From Chryseobacterium sp. 3008163 (GTDB lineage: Bacteria; Bacteroidota; Bacteroidia; Flavobacteriales; Weeksellaceae): 64,000 nt of DNA. Positions 38,541 to 46,963 of the stretch are shown here, one piece after another. The position numbers were made by a program, and so were the translations under genes. The notes under the pieces were generated by a model. It saw only the letters and a program-made list of their open reading frames with translations. It had not been told where the DNA came from and made no database searches. Numbering within the stretch: position 1 is the first letter of the stretch; every line of letters begins with the position of its first letter. The stretch is from assembly GCF_003669035.1 (NCBI RefSeq), contig NZ_CP033070.1, positions 186,001 through 250,000 of the forward strand, written 5' to 3'.

Positions 38541-39941
38541 TTATTTTAAAAGTTGAATGTACTGCGCCGGAGAAACACCTTCGATACTTTTGAACACAGA
38601 GGAAAAAACACTGTGAGATGAAAATCCGCTCTCTTCTGCTAGATATTTTATTTTATAACTTCGATAAACCAATTCATTATTGAGTTTCTGCTTGATATAC
38701 TCGATTCTCATCTCATTAATGTAAGCTGTAAAATTTTTCTTTTTGTAAGTATTGATGATTTCAGAAACATATTTTGAATTGGAATCAAGTTTATTAGCCA
38801 ATGATTGGATAGAAATGTTTGGATCCAAATAGAAATTCGTCGATTCCAATTTCTCTAGCCTCTCTAAAAGAATAAGTTTTACGTTTTCTGAAATGACCTG
38901 AGGTGTCTTTTTTTTAACCAAATTTTTTAACTTATCTGAAAGTAACAGATATGTTTTACCCTTTAGTTTTTCCTGTCGTATTTTGACAACCAATAGAATT
39001 AATACAATGCATGATAAAAGAATTATACTTATCAATATAATAATTCCTCTTTTCTTTGCAAAAATATATTCATCGGCGTGCTTAGTTTCAGTCAAATAAA
39101 TCCATTGAGAGCGAGCCTGCGTTATTGCTTTATTCTTTATCCTGATTTGTTCATCCCTTTGATTTGAGATTAAAATATAATTTGAAACATCTTTTTTACT
39201 AAGATAATAATCTAGTAAAAAATTGTAGTAAATAGCTCTCAGTTGGAAATTAGTAGTATTATTTATCTCTTTCTTGATTTTTTTTAACCAGACATCAGAA
39301 ATATTTGCAGGATATAATTTCTTTTTTAAAATATCAAATCCCATATCATCAGGGTAATAGGATAGAATTTTTAAAACGGGAATACGGAATTCAGGAGATT
39401 TACTTATCCAATCATCTTCACCCAAATTGATTAAGACAAAACTAAAACTATCCCTATAATTATGTAAACTTTCATTAGTGATTTTTGGGAGAATATTTAA
39501 AATTATTTTAAGTGCTTTTTCTTTTCGTCCCTGTAAGATTAATTCATTTGCATTTAAAATTTCTTCGTTAAGCTTAAACTCAGAATTCTGATTATAATCT
39601 GTGCCAAAATCTATTTTCTTGATACCCGCTGAATATAAAATATTCCGATAAGAAACAACTCCGCCAACATTTTGTTGATCTTTTGTTTGAATTATTTCCT
39701 GAAGTGCTTCATTATAATTGTTTTCATAATAATAAGCCTGGGCAAAAAGCCTGTTACACTTATTTAGAACCTCCTTATTTTTATAATTTATTTTAACAAA
39801 ACTGATTAAATCTCTTGCTTTCGCGGGATTCACAATCATTTGCGAATCTATTTTGTGAAATATCTGATTCTTATCTGATGCATGCTGTGCCGACAGTTGC
39901 TGAAAGAGTAATCCGAAAACATACGCAAGAAAAAGCTTCAT
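38541..39941 (-). CDS. Membrane-anchored AraC-family regulator with TPR sensor domain
   Basis: A 466-residue protein: signal peptide (MKLFLAYVFGLLFQQLSA), a periplasmic helical TPR-like region (about 20-295), one TM helix (about 303-322, 'GIIILISIILLSCIVLILLV'), and a cytoplasmic AraC DNA-binding domain (about 365-466) with 'SIQSLANKLDSNSKYVSEII' and 'YLAEESGFSSHSVFSSVFKS' ending 'EGVSPAQYIQLL'. Such proteins are common in flavobacteria and are thought to transmit a periplasmic signal directly to DNA. It leads the operon with the TPR protein and is divergent from the ECF sigma operon across a 764-base gap. Confidence 0.82.
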   Translation of the reverse strand: MKLFLAYVFGLLFQQLSAQHASDKNQIFHKIDSQMIVNPAKARDLISFVKINYKNKEVLNKCNRLFAQAYYYENNYNEALQEIIQTKDQQNVGGVVSYRNILYSAGIKKIDFGTDYNQNSEFKLNEEILNANELILQGRKEKALKIILNILPKITNESLHNYRDSFSFVLINLGEDDWISKSPEFRIPVLKILSYYPDDMGFDILKKKLYPANISDVWLKKIKKEINNTTNFQLRAIYYNFLLDYYLSKKDVSNYILISNQRDEQIRIKNKAITQARSQWIYLTETKHADEYIFAKKRGIIILISIILLSCIVLILLVVKIRQEKLKGKTYLLLSDKLKNLVKKKTPQVISENVKLILLERLEKLESTNFYLDPNISIQSLANKLDSNSKYVSEIINTYKKKNFTAYINEMRIEYIKQKLNNELVYRSYKIKYLAEESGFSSHSVFSSVFKSIEGVSPAQYIQLLK

Positions 39942-40705
39942 TTTATTAAATAAATTTCGCTAATAGCAGATTAAATAAGTTTTAATTGTATAAATCTCTC
40001 AGAAATAAATAACTTCACTACTAATATTAGAGGACAAAGTGATCGGTTATAAAAAATATTACCATAATTCAAAAATACTATAAATACTTAATGTAACAAC
40101 AAAAATACAAAGACTTCAATAATTCTTTTTAAGATTACTTATCATTATTGATAATTAGTTTTCTGCTTCTTACTAATTTTAACACATACAAGTTGAACTT
40201 GTAACTATTTTTAAACAAAATTTATATACTCTTTATGCTACATTTTTAGATTGATTAGACATTAAATTTTGATACTCTCTTATGGTTAAATTTCCCAAAA
40301 CCGAATTCGGAAAGAAGTGTCTTTTTAGACAAATATCTTGTTAAGCTGAATAGCGACTCTTTAGTTTTGTAAAAAAAATGCATTCAAATATTTTAATTAT
40401 CTATGGAACCGGTATGGTTTGGAAGTCAATCTTAAGAATTTTAAGACCAGAAATCCCTCTTTGTCTTTCAAAATCAGAATTTTAGTTTATTGGTCAATAA
40501 AGTGATAAGATTTTATTCCAAATCAAAAAAAAATGATTTAACTGATACTTTTCAACATATATCCTGAAAACAATTTCAAAAAATGGTATAACAAATTAAA
40601 ACTATTATAATAATCGAATTCAATACATCAACTTTTTAATTAATTTGTTAATAATATGTAACATTTTTGAAAAAATGATACTAACTGTGCAGAGCCGAAC
40701 CTACA
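39942..40705. other. Divergent intergenic region between AraC/TPR gene and ECF sigma operon
   Basis: About 760 AT-rich bases with no supported ORF. The right end carries the conserved promoter of the sigma operon (40657-40688). A weaker related sequence TGTAAC followed by TATACT is seen near 40199-40229 but spacing differs. Confidence 0.5.
40657..40688 (+). promoter_or_regulatory. Conserved promoter of ECF sigma operon (copy 1)
   Basis: TGTAACATTTTTG (40657-40669) and ATACTAACTGT (40678-40688) are shared base for base with 42073-42104, with identical 21-base offset between the two blocks. They read as a -35 GTAAC and -10-like TACTAA separated by 16 bases. It ends 17 bases before the sigma ATG, suggesting autoregulation. 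Confidence 0.7.
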
Positions 40706-41206
40706 ATGTCACAGGAAAAGGAGTTTTTGGAAAAAATTGAAAAACATAAAGGGGTAATTTTCAAGATTTCAAAGATGTACATGGATAATTATGACGATCA
40801 GAATGATCTCTATCAGGAGATCATCTATCAGGCGTGGAAATCCTACAAAGAGTTCAAAGGAAAAAGCGGTTTCTCGACGTGGCTATACAGAACCGCACTC
40901 AATACGGCAATCATATTTCTAAAAAGCGAAAAAAGAAGGAGTTTTATACAGAATCAGCGCATTGAGCATCTGCTGGTAGATCATGAAATTTACAATGAAG
41001 AGGACGATCGGAACATGAAAGTCATGTATGATGCCATTCACGAACTAAGTCCCATTGATAAGGCTTTAATCTTTTTCTTTCTGGAAGACTTTTCAGGCAA
41101 AGAGATTGCATCACAATTGGGAATTACGGAAGTCAATGCAAGAGTGAAACTCAACCGTGCAAAAGCAAAGCTTAAAGATATTATTGAAAAACAAACAAAC
41201 TTTTAA
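40706..41206 (+). CDS. ECF-family RNA polymerase sigma factor
   Basis: A 166-residue sigma-70 family protein. Region 2: 'ISKMYMDNYDDQNDLYQEIIYQAWKSY' region (residues 20-45) and 'GKSGFSTWLYRTALNTAI' (50-68). Region 4: 'ELSPIDKALIFFFLEDFSGK' and 'EIASQLGITEVNARVKLNRAKAKLK' region (115-160). It should direct RNA polymerase to a small regulon. The next gene, 17 bases downstream, encodes a membrane protein that fits an anti-sigma role. The same promoter sequence lies before this gene and before the M4 peptidase gene at 42127, which makes the peptidase a likely target. Confidence 0.9.
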   Translation: MSQEKEFLEKIEKHKGVIFKISKMYMDNYDDQNDLYQEIIYQAWKSYKEFKGKSGFSTWLYRTALNTAIIFLKSEKRRSFIQNQRIEHLLVDHEIYNEEDDRNMKVMYDAIHELSPIDKALIFFFLEDFSGKEIASQLGITEVNARVKLNRAKAKLKDIIEKQTNF

Positions 41207-41223
41207 AAGTTTAATACATCATC

Positions 41224-42039
41224 ATGGACTTAGATAACTTTAAAGAACTCTGGAAAAAAGAAAACAGCCAGATTCTACCTGATACATCTCTTGAGAAACA
41301 GAATGAGATTCACTCGCCTCTTCAGATGCTCCGAATCAATATGCAGACAGAATTCTGGCTGATGATCATTACGCTGCCTTTTCTTTTCACAGGGCTCCCG
41401 TCCGTTAGCGACGATCATAATATCAGAATAACCTCAATGCTGGTCTCTGTACTGACCTTATTGATCATTGTATATTATTACTCGAGGTTTCTCAAGCTTT
41501 ATCAACTTCTGAAACGCAAAAATACCAATACGAACTATGATCTTTTCAGCCTAAAAACGCAGTTATTGATTTCAAAACAGATTTATATTTCGTATTACAT
41601 CTCTTATATTCCGATGGCATTTTTATTATCGCTGATCCATATCAATTTTCAGTTCGATTTTAAATATAATCTTGCCATATTTATTTTTTCATTTGTGATT
41701 ACCATTCTAGTCATTTCAGTTATCTTAAAATACTGGATGTACTACATGTATGGGAAATACATTGAAGATGTTGTACGAATTATCGACGAACTCAATGATG
41801 TAGAAACAAAACCATTAATCCGGAGAGGAAAATCATGGTTTGAGAGAAGCCAAAGATTTTGGATGCAGAAATTAGGTGTGAAAGGGAATGTTATCAATAC
41901 AGTGCTTTGGTTTATTTCAGGATACTTTTTTATAATTTTTTCCTTCCTGATCATCATTTTGGTCATCATTTTCCTAGGGATTAAAATGCATCTTTTCGAT
42001 CTCGAGACCTTGAGACAAACGCTTAATAATCTTCATTAA
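41224..42039 (+). CDS. Four-TM membrane protein, putative anti-sigma factor
   Basis: A 271-residue protein. The N-terminal 45 residues are soluble and polar ('MDLDNFKELWKKENSQ'), a form often seen in flavobacterial anti-sigma-like proteins. Four TM helices follow (about 47-66, 77-97, 125-145, 148-170), then a cytoplasmic stretch (175-220) and a last hydrophobic helix (222-250, 'FIIFSFLIIILVIIFLGIKM'). Tight linkage to the ECF sigma gene (17 bases) is the main evidence for an anti-sigma function. No zinc-binding ZAS motif (HxxxCxxC) is visible. Confidence 0.6.
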   Translation: MDLDNFKELWKKENSQILPDTSLEKQNEIHSPLQMLRINMQTEFWLMIITLPFLFTGLPSVSDDHNIRITSMLVSVLTLLIIVYYYSRFLKLYQLLKRKNTNTNYDLFSLKTQLLISKQIYISYYISYIPMAFLLSLIHINFQFDFKYNLAIFIFSFVITILVISVILKYWMYYMYGKYIEDVVRIIDELNDVETKPLIRRGKSWFERSQRFWMQKLGVKGNVINTVLWFISGYFFIIFSFLIIILVIIFLGIKMHLFDLETLRQTLNNLH

Positions 42040-42072
42040 TAGTATTGCTAGAAAAAAATAATTAACAGATAT

Positions 42073-42104
42073 TGTAACATTTTTGCTTTTTTTATACTAA
42101 CTGT
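42073..42104 (+). promoter_or_regulatory. Conserved promoter of M4 peptidase gene (copy 2)
   Basis: TGTAACATTTTTG (42073-42085) and ATACTAACTGT (42094-42104) repeat the sigma-operon promoter exactly, with the same 21-base offset but an unrelated spacer (CTTTTTTT versus AAAAAATG). Conservation of the two blocks and not the spacer points to recognition by the neighbouring ECF sigma factor. Ends 22 bases before the ATG. Confidence 0.7.
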
Positions 42105-42126
42105 CGAATTTAATCAAATAAATATT

Positions 42127-44217
42127 ATGAAAAAGACAGTTACAATTGTGAAAGCTTTGGCTTTTGTGTTGACTTTGGGGGCTACTTCCCAATCTTTAAA
42201 CGCACAAAGTCATCGTACGGAAGTTTCTTCGCAAAATCTGCCACCAATCACGGCAACATCTGCAATGGGAAATTTTCAGGTAAGTTTTGAAGGGCAAAAT
42301 ATTTCCACGGAAGCCCTTGTCAGTCATTTAGGAAAATGGTTTCAGACAAACTCAGATCACAGTTATCAATTTGTAACAAGTTCTGTTGATGAACTCGGCT
42401 TTAAAAGAAGTATTTATCAGCATTTATATAAAGGAATAAAAGTAAACGATGATGTCGTATATCTCCATGAAAAAGATGGCAAAGTAACGTATGTCAATGG
42501 AGAACTCATCAACGAGATTAAAATTAATATTTCTCAGCCATTACCACAGACTGAGGTGAAAAACATCATATTCGCTGATATAAAAAATAATAAAACGACA
42601 TTTGGAGACTTCGAAAATGTTATCGCTAAAGTAAACACAAGAGACGGAATTAAACTATACTCAGCCACTAAAGTACAGGCTGCAGCTTTGGGATCTTTAA
42701 AAGCATTTGACTACTATATTGATAATACTACCGGAAAAATTGTTAATAAGATTTCAAAAATTTATGATTACAATCCGGAGTTCCAAATCAAGCTGAATTT
42801 ACCCGCTAAAAATTTAGTCAACAGTTTTGACTACAGTCCGTTATTTGTTGATACCCCTTCTACAAGTGCAACCTATTATAAAGGAAATCAGACAGTCACA
42901 GTCGATTCTAACGGTGGTGCATTCAGATTAAAGGATAATGCTAAAAACATTCACACAAGAAATGGTGCAGGATGGGACGGTAGCGCAAATCTTGCAACCA
43001 ATGAGTTAACAGGAACAATCACGGAAATAACAAGCACCACAGCGAATTATACTGCCAATACAACCAAAGCACCGGTAGAAGCACATTGGGCTATGGAAAA
43101 ATCAAAAGACTACTATATTGCGAGACACAACAGGAACAGCTATGATGGCAACGGATCCATCATTAAAAATTACTACGATATAAATTTTAATGCCGATCCT
43201 ACTACTGGAGCGCCAATGCAACCCATTAACGGCGCCAATGCTGCTGCATTTGATGTAACCCAACAAGGCTTTAATGTAGTAGGAATGATTTATGGAAACG
43301 GAGCGTATCAGGGACAGGCAGGATATTTTGGCCCTTTTGTCGGAATAGATGTTGCAGGTCACGAATATTCTCACCTTATGGTCAGCAGAACGGCAAACCT
43401 TGCTTATCAGGGAGAATCGGGAGCTTTAAATGAAGCTTTTGCAGATATGTTCGGAGCTGCCATTGAATTTTATTCAGGAATTTCACCCAACTGGAATATA
43501 GGTGAAGGAATTCCCAACCCTGCTCTTGGTTTTACATTTTTAAGAAGTATGTCGAATCCAAACTCGGGACCCGTAGCATTGGGATCACAACAACCGGATA
43601 GCTATCTTGGTACCTATTGGGCAAATACCGCTTTGGGATCTGCCGATAATGGCGGCGTGCACACCAACAGCGGAGTGGGAAATTTTTGGTTTTATTTGTT
43701 ATCTGTAGGAGGAACTGGCACTAACGATTCAGGAACCAGTTATAATGTCACAGGAATTACCATTCAGAAAGCTGAAAAGATTGCATATAGAACTTTAGCG
43801 ACTTATCTAACAGCAAATAGTCAATACACCAATGCCTATACCGCATCTAAACAGGCAGCAACGGATTTGTATGGAGCAGGATCAAACGAATTACAGCAGG
43901 TTGAGAATGCTTGGTGTGCAGTAGGATTAGGCAACTGTGCCAATTTATTATCTGTACGTGATGTTGTAAAATCCGATTCAGATCTTATAAAAATTTATCC
44001 AAATCCTGTTACGAACGGACAGTTTACAATTGAATCTAATCTGCAAGGTAATGGTAGCTATGAAATTTATGATTTATCTGGAAAGCTTATAAAGCCTTCA
44101 CAAAAGTTCGAAAAAGGAACTGTCACGGTTTACGTTAGCGAATTACAGAGAGGCGTATATATACTAAAAATTAAAATAGAAGGTAAAACTATTTCAAAGA
44201 AGATTATTATTAGTTAA
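42127..44217 (+). CDS. Secreted M4 (thermolysin-family) metallopeptidase with T9SS sorting domain
   Basis: A 696-residue preproprotein: signal peptide (to about 26, ...SLNAQ), FTP/PepSY propeptide region (about 40-215: 'LGFKRSIYQHLYKGIKVNDD'), M4 catalytic domain with zinc motif 'GHEYSHLMV' (H-E-x-x-H) and the third ligand in 'GALNEAFADMFGA', plus 'NGGVHTNSGVGNFWFYLL' with the catalytic His region. The last ~80 residues are a T9SS type A domain ('LIKIYPNPVTNGQFTIES', 'YEIYDLSGKLIKPSQ', 'LQRGVYILKIKI'). The enzyme would be secreted through the outer membrane and digest extracellular protein. Its promoter matches the upstream ECF sigma promoter. A terminator follows. Confidence 0.95.
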   Translation: MKKTVTIVKALAFVLTLGATSQSLNAQSHRTEVSSQNLPPITATSAMGNFQVSFEGQNISTEALVSHLGKWFQTNSDHSYQFVTSSVDELGFKRSIYQHLYKGIKVNDDVVYLHEKDGKVTYVNGELINEIKINISQPLPQTEVKNIIFADIKNNKTTFGDFENVIAKVNTRDGIKLYSATKVQAAALGSLKAFDYYIDNTTGKIVNKISKIYDYNPEFQIKLNLPAKNLVNSFDYSPLFVDTPSTSATYYKGNQTVTVDSNGGAFRLKDNAKNIHTRNGAGWDGSANLATNELTGTITEITSTTANYTANTTKAPVEAHWAMEKSKDYYIARHNRNSYDGNGSIIKNYYDINFNADPTTGAPMQPINGANAAAFDVTQQGFNVVGMIYGNGAYQGQAGYFGPFVGIDVAGHEYSHLMVSRTANLAYQGESGALNEAFADMFGAAIEFYSGISPNWNIGEGIPNPALGFTFLRSMSNPNSGPVALGSQQPDSYLGTYWANTALGSADNGGVHTNSGVGNFWFYLLSVGGTGTNDSGTSYNVTGITIQKAEKIAYRTLATYLTANSQYTNAYTASKQAATDLYGAGSNELQQVENAWCAVGLGNCANLLSVRDVVKSDSDLIKIYPNPVTNGQFTIESNLQGNGSYEIYDLSGKLIKPSQKFEKGTVTVYVSELQRGVYILKIKIEGKTISKKIIIS

Positions 44218-44240
44218 TATATATTGATTAAAACACAACT

Positions 44241-44277
44241 GACAACCCTCGGCTAAATTTGTCGGGGGTTGTCTTAT
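44241..44277 (+). terminator. Rho-independent terminator after M4 peptidase
   Basis: GACAACCCTCGGC and GTCGGGGGTTGTC form a 13-bp stem with minor wobble and a 7-base loop (44241-44273), followed by TTATT. It lies 24 bases after the peptidase stop. Confidence 0.75.
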
Positions 44278-44303
44278 TACATATCTCATTTTCAATACAC
44301 TTA

Positions 44304-44604
44304 CTTAAAAGTAAACTGCGAAGATTCACAAGCTGAAATAAAACATAAAAATGGGTTAGAAATTGAATAAATTTACGTGTTGAAAGAGTTTCATGGAATA
44401 AAAGCAGGATAAATACTATCTGGAAAAGCAATTGAAGTAGCTAAAGAAAAAAATGTAGATTTTGTCTGGTTGGGCGTTTGAGAACAAAATCTAAGAGCCC
44501 TACTCTTCTACAAGAAAATGGATTTATAGGTTTTGAAAAATATCTCTTCAAGCTTGCTAATGAAGAACACATTGACGTTATGATGAAGTTGTTATTGCAG
44601 TAAG
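44304..44604 (+). pseudogene. GNAT acetyltransferase remnant, paralogue of the gene at 60492
   Basis: About 300 bases reading as the C-terminal two-thirds of a GNAT acetyltransferase: 'IYVLKEFHG', 'KAIEVAKEKNVDFVWLGV' and 'LRALLFYKKM' parallel 'IYVLREFHGKK', 'KAIELAKEINADFVWLGV' and 'PRAIRFYEKNGF' of the intact gene at 60492-61016. It has several in-frame stops (after LEIE, KAG and WLGV) and a frameshift near the 3' end, and lacks the 5' third. A genuine decayed duplicate, left of the IS-associated scar. Confidence 0.75.
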
Positions 44605-44701
44605 TAGTAGAAGCTAATGATGCCGTTGCCACTGTGAAAAAGAGTAAAAATATCCATTCTATCCTGATACGAACCTTGTACATAGATTTTGGTTAAGCAC
44701 T

Positions 44702-44740
44702 AAATAGACCTTGACAATTGTCAGGGGTTTATTATTTTTA
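44702..44740 (+). terminator. Weak terminator-like hairpin
   Basis: AATAGACCTTGACA and TGTCAGGGGTTTATT pair imperfectly around a 2-4 base loop, followed by ATTTTT. It lies between the GNAT remnant and the desaturase fragment and may be left from a lost gene. Confidence 0.4.
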
Positions 44741-44843
44741 AACATCGTACAACCTTTAAATTATACTTCGAACAATTATAAGATTTCCGGTTTATTTACA
44801 CTGACAAGCCATTTGTTCACAGTGACTTGTTATACTTTGGTTA

Positions 44844-45020
44844 TTAGCTTGTCTCTTTACCAAACTTTTTCAACGTTAGAATATGCGAACGAAGCGCAGA
44901 GGAAAAGCTCTTATTTTCAATGTAAGGCAAATTGAACTCCACCGCAGTCTTCTTCACAATGACAGAAATCTCCCCATAATGTATGTGGCAGACTTTAGGA
45001 AACAGGTGATGCTCGATCTG
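44844..45020 (-). pseudogene. Fatty-acid desaturase 3' fragment cut by IS element
   Basis: The last 58 codons of an acyl-lipid/acyl-CoA desaturase: the third histidine box 'QIEHHLFPKVCHIHYGEI', then 'VKKTAVEFNLPYIENKSF' and a basic tail ending KKFGKETS. The fragment begins exactly at the left end of the IS3-family element. The N-terminal ~300 codons, with the first two histidine boxes, are absent on the other side of the IS, where a polymerase fragment is found. So the gene was truncated by a deletion or rearrangement, not by simple insertion. Confidence 0.8.
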
Positions 45021-45125
45021 TAAGTCTCCCTATTCGTTGGACAGAATTATACCCTCACTTTTTGTAAAATTATAAAATATTTCATTTCGGTGTTGTCGTT
45101 GTTGGAAAGATTTGTTGAAAAGGAG

Positions 45126-45161
45126 AAAACTCGGTTATGATATCCTGCGCTGGCGAGTTTT
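45126..45161 (-). terminator. Terminator downstream of transposase
   Basis: AAAACTCG (45126-45133) and CGAGTTTT (45154-45161) form a stem with a run of T on the minus-strand exit, inside the IS after orfB. Confidence 0.5.
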
Positions 45162-45213
45162 TCTTTTTATTCATTTATTACATATTTTTTATGGTATTCA
45201 TAATTCGCTTCGC

Positions 45214-46029
45214 TTAGTTCAACAAATACTGCATTGGAGAAATGTTTTGTAAACTTTCGTGAGGTCTGTCGCTGTTGTAATGTTCCATCCATTCTGCAGT
45301 AATTTCTCGAACTTCAATGAGGGTATTGAAAATTCTTGCATCCAAAACTTCGGTACGGTAGCTACGATTGAATCTCTCAATAAAAGCATTTTGTGTTGGT
45401 TTTCCAGGTTGGATATATCGAATTTCAATTCGGTGTTTGTGACACCAATTGGTAAATACAGAACTTGTAAATTCAGGACCATTATCTGTTCTGATGGCTT
45501 TTGGTTTCCCCCTTTCTTTCACGATCCATTCCAATAAATCAGTCATGTGCATTGCTCCGATGGAAAGTCCTATCTCTATCCAAATTGCTTCCCGGTTGTA
45601 ATCATCAATGATATTAATTGTTCGGAATCTTCTCGAATTGAATAGGGAATCACTCATAAAACCCATACTCCAAACTTCGTTGTAGTTGCTCGGAACTTCC
45701 AGATTTCGCCTCTCTCTTGAAGCTAATCTCCTTCTGCGTTTTCTTAAAATGTTCAATCCAAGCTTCTTGTAAACACGATACACCTTCTTGTGATTCCAGG
45801 GAAAACCTTGATTCCTCAGACTGTGAAACATTTTCTTAAATCCATAGTTTGGATGTTTCTCCGAAAGTTCATTCAGACAACCAATTAGTTCTGTATCTTC
45901 CTTTCTTTGGGAATGATAATAGTAACTGCTTCTTTCCAAATTCAGAGATTTACACGCCTGCCGGATATTTATCGCATATTCTGACACAAGGTAATTCACA
46001 ACTTCTCGCTTGGTAGCAGGCTTTACCAC
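45214..46029 (-). CDS. IS3-family transposase OrfB (DDE integrase)
   Basis: A 271-residue protein. The N-terminal HTH_21 region ('SLNLERSSYYYHSQ', 'KHPNYGFKKMFHSLRNQGF') precedes the DDE catalytic core: the first Asp in 'TINIIDDYNREAIWIE', the second in 'AIRTDNGPEFTSSVF', and the Glu in 'QNAFIERFNRSYRTEVLDA'. Its start overlaps orfA by 7 bases, the usual setting for programmed -1 frameshifting that makes the OrfAB fusion transposase. All catalytic residues are present, so the element may still be active. Confidence 0.93.
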   Translation of the reverse strand: MVKPATKREVVNYLVSEYAINIRQACKSLNLERSSYYYHSQRKEDTELIGCLNELSEKHPNYGFKKMFHSLRNQGFPWNHKKVYRVYKKLGLNILRKRRRRLASRERRNLEVPSNYNEVWSMGFMSDSLFNSRRFRTINIIDDYNREAIWIEIGLSIGAMHMTDLLEWIVKERGKPKAIRTDNGPEFTSSVFTNWCHKHRIEIRYIQPGKPTQNAFIERFNRSYRTEVLDARIFNTLIEVREITAEWMEHYNSDRPHESLQNISPMQYLLN

Positions 46030-46292
46030 TTTTTTGAAAGTACATCTTTCAATGCTTCATGTTCCAGGCTCAAATTGGCAAACATCTTCTTCAAACGATT
46101 GTTCTCAGATTCCAATTCCTTGATTTTCTGTAGTTCTTTTGTTGAAGATATTCCTCCAAATTTCTTTTTCCAATCATGTAAGGTTTGGTAGAGGAAACCA
46201 TATTTTCGAGACAATTCTTTTGCAGTCTGTCCCGACTCATACTCTTTTAAAATTGCCAAAATTTGGCTGTCTGTAAATTTGCTTGTTCTCAT
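46023..46292 (-). CDS. IS3-family OrfA
   Basis: An 89-residue protein with an HTH ('KFTDSQILAILKEYESGQT', 'ELSRKYGFLYQTLHDWKKKF') and a leucine-zipper-like coiled coil ('LQKIKELESENNRLKKMF', 'LEHEALKDVL'), ending SKKW, as in IS407-type OrfA. It binds the element's ends and forms the DNA-binding part of the fused transposase. Confidence 0.92.
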   Translation of the reverse strand: MRTSKFTDSQILAILKEYESGQTAKELSRKYGFLYQTLHDWKKKFGGISSTKELQKIKELESENNRLKKMFANLSLEHEALKDVLSKKW

Positions 46293-46363
46293 ATCCTAAA
46301 ATTAATTGTTTTTTATCGTTAATTTTAGGGGTGTAATTTGTCCAGTTTTGGGGGAGACTTATA

Positions 46364-46949
46364 AGCATTCAGACATCCCACCTTACTGGATGAACCACAA
46401 AAAGAATATAAGCTTCCGACCATTATCAGAAATCCTTTTGAAGATGCTTTTGATAAAATTGAGATCTTAGGATTTTCTGTATCATACAGTCCTTTTGATC
46501 TATTGCAGACAAAATATCGAGGCAGTGTAATGGCTAAAGATCTGGTCATACACCATAAAAAGCAGATCAAAATGCTCGCTTACCTTATTTCCAGAAAACA
46601 TGTTCCTACCAAAAGAGGAGCGATGTTTTTCGGAACTTGGATCGATGCAGAAGGAGAATATTTTGACACGGCTCATTTCCCGAATTCTCTTACAGATTAT
46701 CCGTTTCAGGGCGGAGGCTGCTATTTATTATTGGGAACGGTTGAAGTGGATTTTCATTTTCCAACCATCACCATCCATAAAATGGCCAAGATGCCCTTCA
46801 TTCCTGATCCAAGATATTCCATGGACAAAGAAAAATCTTTAGAAGCAGCCAGAACACTGCATGAAGATGTCAGTATGACGCAAAGAAAACCTTATCCGCA
46901 GGAACATGAGATTGGTCTGCCCAGAAATAAGCTTTCTGTACAAAGCTAA
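46364..46949 (+). pseudogene. DnaE-type DNA polymerase 3' fragment
   Basis: About 195 codons without a start, open from the right end of the IS: 'FRHPTLLDEPQKEYKLPT', 'FDKIEILGFSVSYSPFDLL', 'RGSVMAKDLVIHHKKQIKML', 'FFGTWIDAEGEYFDTAHFP' and 'FPTITIHKMAKMPFIPDPRY'. I recognise this as the C-terminal OB-fold region of the Bacteroidota DnaE-like polymerase III alpha subunit (SOS/error-prone type). The catalytic part is missing because of the IS junction. In-frame sequence meets a stop in the IS end. The 14-base gap to the convergent ATPase stop shows no terminator. Confidence 0.7.
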
Positions 46950-46963
46950 TATTACATGATTCT

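Larger units (their letters stand above)
45021..46361 (-). mobile_element. IS3-family insertion sequence (IS407-like group)
   Basis: A 1341-bp element with two overlapping ORFs on the minus strand. Both ends carry TAAGTCTCCC as an inverted repeat (45021-45030, and GGGAGACTTA 46352-46361); further in, TGGACAGAATTATACCCT faces TGGACAAATTACACCCCT, so the imperfect inverted repeats extend about 38 bases. No target-site duplication is seen: the outer flanks differ (GATCTG left, TAAGCA right) and belong to two unrelated truncated genes. That pattern points to an IS-mediated deletion or recombination. Confidence 0.85.

Noticed and set aside
40199..40229. Third possible ECF promoter (TGTAAC...TATACT)
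   Set aside because: Spacing and second block differ from the two identical copies and no gene start follows.
44711..44935. 74-codon plus-strand ORF
   Set aside because: Opposite-strand shadow of the desaturase 3' fragment with no features.
45021..45035. In-frame reading of the IS end as desaturase codons 'GDL' before QIEHH
   Set aside because: The same TAAGTCTCCC sequence occurs inverted at the other IS end, so it is the terminal repeat and not desaturase sequence.
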